In this document: positions 13,744 to 26,300 of the stretch, piece by piece
How positions within the stretch are numbered: position 1 is the first letter of the stretch
Layout: every line of letters begins with the position of its first letter
Assembly: GCA_964036275.1 (NCBI GenBank)
Contig: CAXIWQ010000151.1
Coordinates: forward strand, 91,906 to 155,905
Reading direction: 5' to 3'
Source of the DNA: Litoditis marina
Lineage: Eukaryota > Nematoda > Chromadorea > Rhabditida > Rhabditidae
DNA: 64,000 nucleotides
The notes under the pieces: generated by a model
Told to the model about the DNA's origin: nothing
The model's input: only the letters and a program-made list of their open reading frames with translations
Database searches by the model: none
Translations under genes and position numbers: made by a program

Positions 13744-13873
13744 TGTAGCTGGGAGCAACAGACTTGATAGCCGTATGAACTTTTTTCTGTAGCTGCAAGG
13801 CAAAGAGGTAATAACCGCGTTAATTTGTCTTTTGTGGCTGTGCGCCACAGAATAGATTGTCGTATCAGGTTTT
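13744..13873. repeat. Representative 130-bp monomer with three subunits
   Basis: One monomer resolved into three related subunits: A 13744-13787 (44 bp), B 13788-13832 (45 bp) and C 13833-13873 (41 bp). Each opens with TGT(A/G)GCTG and ends in a T-rich run. Ungapped alignment of the first 37 bases of typical A, B and C subunits gives 20 positions identical in all three. These include TGT.GCTG, the AGA near position 18, GAT near 24 and CG near 30. The monomer therefore looks like a fixed trimer of an ancestral unit of about 43 bp. Its G+C is about 43%, and the common form has seven CpG, which is not depleted. Confidence 0.9.
13833..13849. other. Conserved dyad (hairpin) in satellite subunit C
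   Basis: TGTGGC-TGTGC-GCCACA forms a perfect 6-bp stem with a 5-nt loop. It is present in nearly every monomer of the window. Common variants keep the stem (loop change TGTGC to TGTGT) or leave a wobble (TGTGGT), and a minority break it (GCCTTA, GCCATA). The matching part of subunit A, TGTAGCT-GGG-AGCAACA, is an imperfect dyad with 6 of 7 pairs. Short dyads are reported to be enriched in centromeric satellites that lack CENP-B boxes, but a role here is only a possibility. Confidence 0.75.
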
Positions 13874-16800
13874 TGTAGCTGGGAGCAACAGACTTGATAG
13901 CCGTATGAACTTTTTTCTGTAGCTGCAAGGCAAAGAGGTAATAACCGCGTTAATTTGTCTTTTGTGGCTGTGCGCCATAGGATATAAAGTCGTATTAGGT
14001 TTTTGTAGCCATGAGCAACAGACTTGATAGCCGTATAAACTTTTTTCTGTAGCTGCAAGGCAAAGAGTCGATAACCGCGTTACATCGTATTTTGTGGCTG
14101 TGTGCCACAGAATAGATAGTTGTATTGGGTTTTTCTAGCTGGGAGCAACATACTTGATAGCCATATAAACTTTTTTCTGTAGCTGCACGGCAAAGAGTCA
14201 ATAACCGCGTTAATTTGTCTTTTGTGGCTGTGCGCCACAGAATATAAAGTCGTATTAGGTTTTTGTAGCTGGGAGCAACAGACTTGATAGCCGTATAAAC
14301 TTTTTTCTGTAGCTGCAAGGCAAAGAGGTAATAACCGCGTTAATTTGTCTTTTGTGGCTGTGCGCCACAGAATATAAAGTCGTATTAGGTTTTTGTAGCT
14401 GGGAGCAACAGATTTGATAGCCGTATGAAATGTTCTCTGTAACTGCAAGGCAAAGAATCAATAACCGCGTTAATTTGTATTTTGTGGCTGTGCGCCACAG
14501 AATATAAAGTCGTATTATGTTTTTGTATTTGGAAGCAACAGACTTGATAGCCGTATGATTTTTTTTTTGTAGCTGCAAGTCAAAATGTCAATAACCGCGT
14601 TAATTCGTCTTTGTGGCTGTGCGCCACAGAATAGATTGTCGTATTAGGTTTTTGTAGCTGGGATCAACAGATTTGATAGCCGTATGAAATGTTCTCTGTA
14701 ACTGCGAGGCAAAGAGTCAATAACCGCGTTAATTCGTCTTTTGTGGCTGTGCGCCACAGAATATATAGTCGTATTAGGTTTTTGTAGCTGGGAGCAACAG
14801 ACTTGATAGCCGTATGAACTTTTCTCTGTAGCTGCAAGCCAACAAGTCGATAACCGCGATAATTTGTATTTTGTGGCTGTGCGCCACAGAATAGATTGTC
14901 GTATTAGGTTTTTGTAGCTGGGAGCAACAGATTTGATAGCCGTATGAACTGTTCTCTGTAGCTGCAAGGCAAAGAGTCGATAACCGCGTCAATTCGTATT
15001 TTGTGGCTGTGCGCCACAGAATAGATAGTCGTATTAGGTTTTCGTAGCTGGGAGCAACAGACTTGATAGCCGTATGAATTTTTTTCTGTAGCTGCAAGGC
15101 AAAGAGGTAATAACCGCGTTAATTTGTCTTTTGTGGCTGTGCGCCACAGAATAGATTGTCGTATCAGGTTTTTGTAGCTGGGAGCAACAGACTTGATAGC
15201 CGTATGAACTTTTCTCTGTAGCTGCAAGCCAACAAGTCAATAACCGCGTTAATTCGTCTTTTGTGGCTGTGCGCCACAGAATATATAGTCGTATTAGGTT
15301 TTTGTAGCTGGGAGCAACAGACTTGATAGCCGTATGAACTGTTCTCTGTAGCTGCAAGGCAAAGAGTCGATAACCGCGTTAATTCGTATTTTGTGGCTGT
15401 GCGCCACAGAATAGATAGTCGTATTAGGTTTTTTTAGCTGGGAGCACCATACTTGATAGCCGTATAACCTTTTTCCTGTAGCTGCACGGCAAAAAGTCAA
15501 TAACCGCGTTAATTTGTCTTTTGTGGCTGTGCGCCACAGAATATAGAGTCGTATTAGGTTTTCGTAGCTGGGAGCAACAGACTTGATAGCCGTATGAATT
15601 TTTTTCTGTAGCTGCAAGGCAAAGAGGTAATAACCGCGTTAATTTGTCTTTTGTGGCTGTGCGCCACAGAATAGATTGTCGTATCAGGTTTTTGTAGCTG
15701 GGAGCAACAGACTTGATAGCCGTATGAACTTTTCTCTGTAGCTGCAAGCCAACAAGTCGATAACCGCGATAATTCGTATTTTGTGGCTGTGCGCCACAGA
15801 ATAGATTGTCGTATTAGGTTTTTGTAGCTGGGAGCAACAGATTTGATAGCCGTATGAACTTTTTTCTGTAGCTGCAAGGCGAAGAGGTAATAACCGCGTT
15901 AATTTGTCTTTTGTGGCTGTGCGCCACAGAATAGATTGTCGTATTAGGTTTTTGTAGCTGGGAGCAACAGACTTGATAGCCGTATGAACTTTTTTCTGTA
16001 GCTGCAAGGCAAAGAGGTAATAACCGCGTTAATTTGTCTTTTGTGGCTGTGCGCCATAGGATATAAAGTCGTATTAGGTTTTTGTAGCCATGAGCAACAG
16101 ACTTGATAGCCGTATAAACTTTTTTCTGTAGCTGCAAGGCAAAGAGTCGATAACCGCGTTATATCGTATTTTGTGGCTGTGTGCCACAGAATAGATAGTT
16201 GTATTGGGTTTTTCTAGCTGGGAGCAACATACTTGATAGCCATATAAACTTTTTTTCTGTAGCTGCACGGCAAAGAGTCAATAACCGCGTTAATTTGTCT
16301 TTTGTGGCTGTGCGCCACAGAATATAAAGTCGTATTAGGTTTTTGTAGCTGGGAGCAACAGACTTGAGAGCCGTATAAACTTTTTTCTCTAGCTGCAAGG
16401 CAAAGAGATAATAACCGCGTTAATTTGTCTTTTGTGGCTGTGCGCCACAGAATATAAAGTCGTATTAGGTTTTTGTAGCTGGGAGCAACAGATTTGATAG
16501 CCGTATGAAATGTTCTCTGTAACTGCAAGGCAAAGAGTCAATAACCGCGTTAATTTGTATTTTGTGGCTGTGCGCCACAGAATATAAAGTCGTATTATGT
16601 TTTTGTAGTTGGAAGCAACAGACTTGATAGCCGTATGATTTTTTTTGTAGCTGCAAGTCAAAATGTCAATAACCGCGTTAATTCGTCTTTGTGGCTGTGC
16701 GCCACAGAATAGATTGTCGTATTAGGTTTTTGTAGCTGGGAGCAACAGATTTGATAGCCGTATGAAATGTTCTCTGTAACTGCGAGGCAAAGAGTCAATA

Positions 16801-17040
16801 ACCGCGTTAATTCGTCTTTTGTGGCTGTGCGCCACAGAATATATAGTCGTATTAGGTTTTTGTAGCTGGGAGCAACAGACTTGATAGCCGTATGAACTTT
16901 TCTCTGTAGCTGCAAGCCAACAAGTCGATAACCGCGATAATTTGTATTTTGTGGCTGTGCGCCACAGAATAGATTGTCGTATTAGGTTTTTGTAGCTGGG
17001 AGCAACAGATTTGATAGCCGTATGAACTGTTTTCTGTAGC

Positions 17041-17365
17041 TGCAAGGCAAAGAGTCAATAACGCGTTAATTCGTCTTTTGTGGCTGTGCGCCACAGAATA
17101 TATAGTCGTCTTAAGTTTTTGTATCTGGGAGCAACATACTTGATAGCCGTATGAACTTTTTTCTGTAGCTGCAAGGCAAAGAGTCAACAACCGCGTTAAG
17201 TCGTCTTTTGTGGCTGTGCGCCACGAAATATATAGTCGTGTTGAGTCTTTGTAGCTGGGAGCAACATACTTGATAGCCGTATAAACTTTTTTCTGTAGCT
17301 TTACGGCAAAGAGTCAATAACCGCGTTAATTTGTCTTTTGTGGCTGTGCGCCACAGAATATGGAG
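17041..17365. repeat. Patch of divergent-type monomers in the left array
   Basis: About 2.5 monomers of the divergent type, marked by ATAACGCGTTAATTCG, GTCTTAAGTTTTTGTATCTG, CGCGTTAAGTCG, GTGTTGAGTCTTTG and AGCTTTACGG. Close copies lie at about 26905-27230 and 32785-33110, and looser ones occur throughout 34.6-43.8 kb. The surrounding monomers are the uniform type, so the patch probably arrived through exchange with the divergent domain or marks an old boundary that was copied. Confidence 0.75.
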
Positions 17366-20300
17366 TCGTATTAGGTTTTTGTAGCTGGGAGCAACATACT
17401 TGATAGCCGTATAAACTTTTTTCTGTAGCTGCACGGCAAAGAGTCAATAACCGCGTTAATTTGTCTTTTGTGGCTGTGCGCCACAGAATATAAAGTCGTA
17501 TTAGGTTTTTGTAGCCATGAGCAACAGACTTGATAGCCGTATAAACTTTTTTCTGTAGCTGCAAGGCAAAGAGGTAATAACCGCGTTAATTTGTCTTTTG
17601 TGGCTGTGCGCCACAGAATAGATTGTCGTATCAGGTTTTTGTAGCTGGGAGCAACAGACTTGATAGCCGTATGAACTTTTTTCTGTAGCTGCAAGGCAAA
17701 GAGGTAATAACCGCGTTAATTTGTCTTTTGTGGCTGTGCGCCACAGGATATAAAGTCGCATTAGGTTTTTGTAGCCATGAGCAACAGACTTGAAAGCCGT
17801 ATAAACTTTTTTTTCTGTAGCTGCAAGGCAAAGAGTCGATAACCACGTTAATTCGTATTTTGTGGCTGTGCGCCACAGATTAGATTGTCGTATTAGGTTT
17901 TTGTAGCTGGGAGCAACAGATTTGATAGCCGTATGAAATGTTCTCTGTAACTGCAAGGCAAAGAGTCAATAACCGCGTTAATTTGTATTTTGTGGCTGTG
18001 CGCCACAGGATATAAAGTCGTATTAGGTTTTTGTAGCCATGAGCAACAGACTTGATAGCCGTATAAACTTTTTTCTGTAGCTGCAAGGCAAAGAGTCGAT
18101 AACCGCGTAAATTCGTATTTTGTGGCTGTGCGCCACAGAATAGATTGTCGTATTAGGTTTTTGTAGCTGGGAGCAACAGACTTGATAGCCGTATAAACTT
18201 TTTTCTGTAGCTGCTAGGCAAAGAGTCGATTACCGCGTTAATTCGTATTTTGTGGCTGTGCGCCACAGAATAGATTGTCGTATTAGGTTTTTGTAGCTGG
18301 GAGCAACAGATTTGATAGCCGTATGAAATGTTCTCTGTAACTGCAAGGCAAAGAGTCAATAACCGCGTTAATTTGTATTTTGTGGCTGTGCGCCACAGAA
18401 TATAAAGTCGTATTATGTTTTTGTAGTTGGGAGCAACAGACTTGATAGCCGTCTGATTTTTTTTGTAGCTGCAAGTCAAAATGTCAATAACCGCGTTAAT
18501 TCGTTTTTGTGGCTGTGCGCCACAGAATAGATTGTCGTATTAGTTTTTTGTAGCTGGGAGCAACAGACTTGATAGCCGTATTAACTTTTTTCTGTAGCTG
18601 CAAAGCAAACAGTCGATAACCGCGTTAATTCGTATTTTGTGGCTGTGCGCCACAGAATAGATAGTCGTATTAGGTTTTTGTAGCTGGGAGCAACATACTT
18701 GATAGCCGTATAAACTTTTTTCTGTAGCTGCACGGCAAAGAGTCAATAACCGCGTTAATTTGTCTTTTGTGGCTGTGCGCCACAGAATATAAAGTCGTAT
18801 TAGGTTTTTGTAGCCATGAGCAACAGACTTGATAGCCGTATAAACTTTTTTCTGTAGCTGCAAGGCAAAGAGGTAATAACCGCGTTAATTTGTCTTTTGT
18901 GGCTGTGCGCCACAGAATAGATTGTCGTATCAGGTTTTTGTAGCTGGGAGCAACAGACTTGATAGCCGTATTAACTTTTTTCTGTAGCTGCAAAGCAAAC
19001 AGTCGATAACCGCGTTAATTCGTATTTTGTGGCTGTGCGCCACAGAATAGATAGTCGTATTAGGTTTTTGTAGCTGGGAGCAACATACTTGATAGCCGTA
19101 TAAACTTTTTTCTGTAGCTGCACGGCAAAGAGTCAATAACCGCGTTAATTTGTCTTTTGTGGCTGTGCGCCACAGAATATAAAGTCGTATTAGGTTTTTG
19201 TAGCCATGAGCAACATACTTGATAGCCGTATAAACTTTTTTCTGTAGCTGCAAGGCAAAGAGGTAATAACCGCGTTAATTTGTCTTTTGTGGCTGTGCGC
19301 CACAGAATAGATAGTCGTATTAGGTTTTTGTAGCTGGGAGCAACATACTTGATAGTCGTATAAACTTTTTTCTGTAGCTGCACGGCAAAGAGTCAATAAC
19401 CGCGTTAATTTGTCTTTTGTGGCTGTGCGCCACAGAATATAAAGTCGTATTAGGTTTTTGTAGCCATGAGCAACAGACTTGATAGCCGTATAAACTTTTT
19501 TCTGTAGCTGCAAGGCAAAGAGGTAATAACCGCGTTAATTTGTCTTTTGTGGCTGTGCGCCACAGAATAGATTGTCGTATCAGGTTTTTGTAGCTGGGAG
19601 CAACAGACTTGATAGCAGTATGAACTTTTCTCTGTAGCTGCAAGCCAACAAATCGATAACCGCGATAATTCGTATTTTGTGGCTGTGCGCCACAGAATAG
19701 ATTGTCGTATTAGGTTTTTGTAGCTGGGAGCAACAGATTTGATAGCCGTATGGACTGTTTTCTGTAGCTGCAAGGCAAAGAGTCGATAACCGCGTTAATT
19801 CGTATTTTGTGGCTGTGCGCCACAGAATAGTATTAGGTTTTTGTAGCTGGGAGCAACATACTTGATAGCCGTATAACCTTTTTCCTGTAGCTGCACGGCA
19901 AAGAGTCAATAACCGCGTTAATTTGTCTTTTGTGGCTGTGCGCCACAGAATATAAAGTCGAATTAGGTTTTCGTAGCTGGGAGCAACAGACTTGATAGCC
20001 GTATGAACTTTTTTCTGTAGCTGCACGGCAAAGAGTCAATAACCGCGTTAAATTGTCTTTTGTGGCTGTGCGCCACAGAATATAAAGTCGTATTAGGTTT
20101 TTGTAGCCATGAGCAACATACTTGATAGCCGTATAAACTTTTTTCTGTAGCTGCAAGGCAAAGAGGTAATAACCGCGTTAATTTGTCTTTTGTGGCTGTG
20201 CGCTACAGAATAGATAGTCGTACTAGGTTTTTGTAGCTGGGAGCAACAGACTTGATAGCCGTATAAACTTTTTTCTGTAGCTGCTAGGCAAAGAGTCGAT

Positions 20301-23300
20301 AACCGCGTTAATTCGTATTTTGTGGCTGTGCGCCACAGAATAGATTGTCGTATTAGGTTTTTGTAGCTGGGAGCAACAGATTTGATAGCCGTATGATTTT
20401 TTTTGTAGCTGCAAGTCAAAATGTCAATAACCGCGTTAATTCGTTTTTGTGGCTGTGCGCCACAGAATATAAAGTCGTATTAGGTTTTTGTAGCCATGAG
20501 CAACAGACTTGAAAGCCGTATAAACTTTTTTCTATAGCTGCAAGGCAAAGAGTCGATAACCACGTTAATTCGTATTTTGTGGCTGTGCGCCACAGAATAG
20601 ATTGTCGTATTAGGTTTTTGTAGCTGGGAGCAACAGACTTGATAGCCGTATGAACTTTTCTCTGTAGCTGCAAGCCAACAAGTCGATAACCGCGATAATT
20701 CGTATTTTGTGGCTGTGCGCCACAGAATAGATTGTCGTATTAGGTTTTTGTAGCTGGGAGCAACAGATTTGATAGCCGTATGGACTGTTCTCTGTAGCTG
20801 CAAGGCAAAGAGTCGATAACCGCGTTAATTCGTGTTTTGTGGCTGTGCGCCACAGAATAGATAGTCGTATTAGGTTTTTGTAGCTGGGAGCAACAGACTT
20901 GATAGCCGTATGAACTTTTTTCTGTAGCTGCAAGGCAAAGAGGTAATAGCCGCGTTAATTTGTCTTTTGTGGCTGTGCGCCTTAGAATAGATTGTCGTAT
21001 CAGGTTTTTGTAGCTGGGAGCAACAGACTTGATAGCCGTATGAACTTTTTTCTGTAGCTGCAAGGCAAAGAGGTAATAACCGCGTTAATTTGTCTTTTGT
21101 GGCTGTGCGCCACAGGATATAAAGTCGTATTAGGTTTTTGTAGCTGGGAGCAACAGACTTGATAGCCGTATGAACTTTTTTCTGTAGCTGCAAGGCAAAG
21201 AGGTAATAGCCGCGTTAATTTGTCTTTTGTGGCTGTGCGCCTTAGAATAGATTGTCGTATCAGGTTTTTGTAGCTGGGAGCAACAGACTTGATAGCCGTA
21301 TGAACTTTTTTCTGTAGCTGCAAGGCAAAGAGGTAATAACCGCGTTAATTTGTCTTTTGTGGCTGTGCGCCACAGAATATAAAGTCGTATTAGGTTTTTG
21401 TAGCTGGGAGCAACATACTTGATAGCCGTATAAACTTTTTTCTGTAGCTGCACGGCAAAGAGTCAATAACCGCGTTAATTTGTCTTTTGTGGCTGTGCGC
21501 CACAGAATAGATTGTCGTATCAGGTTTTTGTAGCTGGGAGCAACATACTTGATAGCCGTATAAACTTTTTTCTGTAGCTGCAAGGCAAAGAGTCAATAAC
21601 CGCGTTAATTCGTCTTTTGTGGCTGTGCGCCACAGAATAGATTGTCGTATTAGGTTTTTGTAGCTGGGAGCAACAGATTTGATAGCCGTATGAAATATTC
21701 TCTGTAACTGCGAGGCAAAGAGTCAATAACCGCGTTAATTCGTTTTTTGTGGCTGTGCGCCACAGAATATATAGTCGTATTAGGTTTTTGTAGCTGGGAG
21801 CAACAGACTTGATAGCCGTATGAACTGTTCTCTGTAGCTGCAAGGCAAAGAGTCGATAACCGCGTTAATTCGTATTTTGTGGCTGTGCGCCACAGAATAG
21901 ATAGTCGTATTAGGTTTTTTTAGCTGTGAGCAACATACTTGATAGCCGTATAACCTTTTTTCTGTAGCTGCACGGCAAAGAGTCAATAACCGCGTTAATT
22001 TGTCTTTTGTGGCTGTGCGCCACAGAATATAAAGTCGTATTAGGTTTTCGTAGCTGGGAGCAACAGACTTGATAGCCGTATGAATTTTTTTCTGTAGCTG
22101 CAAGGCAAAGAGGTAATAAACGCGTTGATTTGTCTTTTGTGGCTGTGCGCCAAAGAATAGATTGTCGTATCAGGTTTTTGTAGCTGGGAGCAACAGACTT
22201 GATAGCCGTATGAACTTTTCTCTGTAGCTGCAAGCCAACAAGTCGATAACCGCGATAATTCGTATTTTGTGGCTGTGCGCCACAGAATAGATTGTCGTAT
22301 TAGGTTTTTGTAGCTGGGAGCAACAGATTTGATAGCCGTATGAACTGTTCTCTGTAGCTGCAAGGCAAAGAGTCGATAACCGCGTTAATTCGTATTTTGT
22401 GGCTGTGCGCCACATAATAGATAGTCGTATTAGGTTTTTGTAGCTGGGAGCAACATATTTGATAGCCGTATAACCTTTTTCCTGTAGCTGCACGGCAAAG
22501 AGTCAATAACCGCGTTAATTTGTCTTTTGTGGCTGTGCGCCACAGAATATAAAGTCGTATTAGGTTTTTGTAGCTGGGAGCAACAGACTTGATAGCCGTA
22601 TGAACTTTTTTCTGTAGCTGCAAGGCAAAGAGGTAATAACCGCGTTAATTTGTCTTTTGTGGCTGTGCGCCACAGAATAGATTGTCGTATCAGGTTTTTG
22701 TAGCTGGGAGCAACAGACTTGATAGCCGTATGAACTTTTTTCTGTAGCTGCAAGGCAAAGAGGTAATAACCGCGTTAATTTGTCTTTTGTGGCTGTGCGC
22801 CATAGGATATAAAGTCGTATTAGGTTTTTGTAGCCATGAGCAACAGACTTGATAGCCGTATAAACTTTTTTCTGTAGCTGCAAGGCAAAGAGTCGATAAC
22901 CGCGTTATATCGTATTTTGTGGCTGTGTGCCACAGAATAGATAGTTGTATTGGGTTTTCCTAGCTGGGAGCAACATACTTGATAGCCATATGAACTTTTT
23001 TCTGTAGCTGCACGGCAAAGAGTCAATAACCGCGTTAATTTGTCTTTTGTGGCTGTGCGCCACAGAATATAAAGTCGTATTAGGTTTTTGTAGCTGGGAG
23101 CAACAGACTTGATAGCCGTATAAACTTTTTTCTGTAGCTGCAAGGCAAAGAGGTAATAACCGCGTTAATTTGTCTTTTGTGGCTGTGCGCCATAGGATAT
23201 AAAGTCGTATTAGGTTTTTGTAGCCATGAGCAACAGACTTGATAGCCGTATAAACTTTTTTCTGTAGCTGCAAGGCAAAGAGTCGATAACCGCGTTATAT

Positions 23301-26300
23301 CGTATTTTGTGGCTGTGTGCCACAGAATAGATAGTTGTATTGGGTTTTTCTAGCTGGGAGCAACATACTTGATAGCCATATAAACTTTTTTCTGTAGCTG
23401 CACGGCAAAGAGTCAATAACCGCGTTAATTTGTCTTTTGTGGCTGTGCGCCACAGAATATAAAGTCGTATTAGGTTTTTGTAGCTGGGAGCAACAGACTT
23501 GATAGCCGTATAAACTTTTTTCTGTAGCTGCAAGGCAAAGAGGTAATAACCGCGTTAATTTGTCTTTTGTGGCTGTGCGCCACAGAATATAAAGTCGTAT
23601 TAGGTTTTTGTAGCTGGGAGCAACAGATTTGATAGCCGTATGAAATGTTCTCTGTAACTGCAAGGCAAAGAATCAATAACCGCGTTAATTTGTATTTTGT
23701 GGCTGTGCGCCACAGAATATAAAGTCGTATTATGTTTTTGTATTTGGAAGCAACAGACTTGATAGCCGTATGATTTTTTTTTTGTAGCTGCAAGTCAAAA
23801 TGTCAATAACCGCGTTAATTTGTCTTTGTGGCTGTGCGCCACAGAATAGATTGTCGTATTAGGTTTTTGTAGCTGGGAGCAACAGATTTGATAGCCGTAT
23901 GAAATGTTCTCTGTAACTGCGAGGCAAAGAGTCAATAACCGCGTTAATTCGTCTTTTGTGGCTGTGCGCCACAGAATATATAGTCGTATTAGGTTTTTGT
24001 AGCTGGGAGCAACAGACTTGATAGCCGTATGAACTTTTCTCTGTAGCTGCAAGCCAACAAGTCGATAACCGCGATAATTTGTATTTTGTGGCTGTGCGCC
24101 ACAGAATAGATTGTCGTATTAGGTTTTTGTAGCTGGGAGCAACAGATTTGATAGCCGTATGAACTGTTCTCTGTAGCTGCAAGGCAAAGAGTCGATAACC
24201 GCGTCAATTCGTATTTTGTGGCTGTGCGCCACAGAATAGATAGTCGTATTAGGTTTTTGTAGCTGGGAGCAACATACTTGGTAGCCGTATAACCTTTTTC
24301 CTGTAGCTGCACGGCAAAGAGTCAATAACCGCGTTAATTTGTCTTTTGTGGCTGTGCGCCACAGAATAGATTGTCGTATTAGGTTTTTGTAGCTGGGAGC
24401 AACAGATTTGATAGCCGTATGAAATATTCTCTGTAACTGCGAGGCAAAGAGTCAATAACCGCGTTAATTCGTCTTTTGTGGCTGTGCGCCACAGAATATA
24501 TAGTCGTATTAGGTTTTTGTAGCTGGGAGCAACAGACTTGATAGCCGTATGAACTGTTCTCTGTAGCTGCAAGGCAAAGAGTCGATAACCGCGTTAATTC
24601 GTATTTTGTGGCTGTGCGCCACAGAATAGATAGTCGTATTAGGTTTTTTTAGCTGGGAGCAACATACTTGATAGCCGTATAACCTTTTTCCTGTAGCTGC
24701 ACGGCAAAGAGTCAATAACCGCGTTAATTTGTCTTTTGTGGCTGTGCGCCACAGAATATAGAGTCGTATTAGGTTTTCGTAGCTGGGAGCAACAGACTTG
24801 ATAGCCGTATGAATTTTTTTCTGTAGCTGCAAGGCAAAGAGGTAATAACCGCGTTAATTTGTCTTTTGTGGCTGTGCGCCACAGAATAGATTGTCGTATC
24901 AGGTTTTTGTAGCTGGGAGCAACAGACTTGATAGCCGTATGAACTTTTCTCTGTAGCTGCAAGCCAACAAGTCAATAACCGCGTTAATTCGTCTTTTGTG
25001 GCTGTGCGCCACAGAATATATAGTCGTATTAGGTTTTTGTAGCTGGGAGCAACAGACTTGATAGCCGTATGAACTGTTCTCTGTAGCTGCAAGGCAAAGA
25101 GTCGATAACCGCGTTAATTCGTATTTTGTGGCTGTGCGCCACAGAATAGATAGTCGTATTAGGTTTTTTTAGCTGGGAGCAACATACTTGATAGCCGTAT
25201 AACCTTTTTCCTGTAGCTGCACGGCAAAGAGTCAATAACCGCGTTAATTTGTCTTTTGTGGCTGTGCGCCACAGAATATAGAGTCGTATTAGGTTTTCGT
25301 AGCTGGGAGCAACAGACTTGATAGCCGTATGAATTTTTTTCTGTAGCTGCAAGGCAAAGAGGTAACGCGTTAATTTGTCTTTTGTGGCTGTGCGCCACAG
25401 AATAGATTGTCGTATCAGGTTTTTGTAGCTGGGAGCAACAGACTTGATAGCCGTATGAACTTTTCTCTGTAGCTGCAAGCCAACAAGTCGATAACCGCGA
25501 TAATTCGTATTTTGTGGCTGTGCGCCACAGAATAGATTGTCGTATTAGGTTTTTGTAGCTGGGAGCAACAGATTTGATAGCCGTATGAACTGTTCTCTGT
25601 AGCTGCAAGGCAAAGAGTCGATAACCGCGTTAATTCGTATTTTGTGGCTGTGCACCACAGAATAGATAGTCGTATTAGGTTTTTGTAGCTGGGAGCAACA
25701 TATTTGATAGCCGTATAACCTTTTCCCTGTAGCTGCACGGCAAAGAGTCAATAACCGCGTTAATTTGTCTTTTGTGGCTGTGCGCCACAGAATATAAAGT
25801 CGTATTAGGTTTTTGTAGCTGGGAGCAACAGACTTGATAGCCGTATGAACTTTTTTCTGTAGCTGCAAGGCGAAGAGGTAATAACCGCGTTAATTTGTCT
25901 TTTGTGGCTGTGCGCCACAGAATAGATTGTCGTATTAGGTTTTTGTAGCTGGGAGCAACAGACTTGATAGCCGTATGAACTTTTTTCTGTAGCTGCAAGG
26001 CAAAGAGGTAATAACCGCGTTAATTTGTCTTTTGTGGCTGTGCGCCATAGGATATAAAGTCGTATTAGGTTTTTGTAGCCATGAGCAACAGACTTGATAG
26101 CCGTATAAACTTTTTTCTGTAGCTGCAAGGCAAAGAGTCGATAACCGCGTTATATCGTATTTTGTGGCTGTGTGCCACAGAATAGATAGTTGTATTAGGT
26201 TTTTGTAGCTGGGAGCAACAGACTTGAGAGCCGTATAAACTTTTTTCTCTAGCTGCAAGGCAAAGAGATAATAACCGCGTTAATTTGTCTTTTGTGGCTG

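Noticed and set aside
13744..13873. CENP-B box in the monomer
   Set aside because: I looked for TTCGNNNNANNCGGG on both strands of the monomer. TTCG occurs (TTAATTCGTATTTTG), but the A and CGGG parts are missing.
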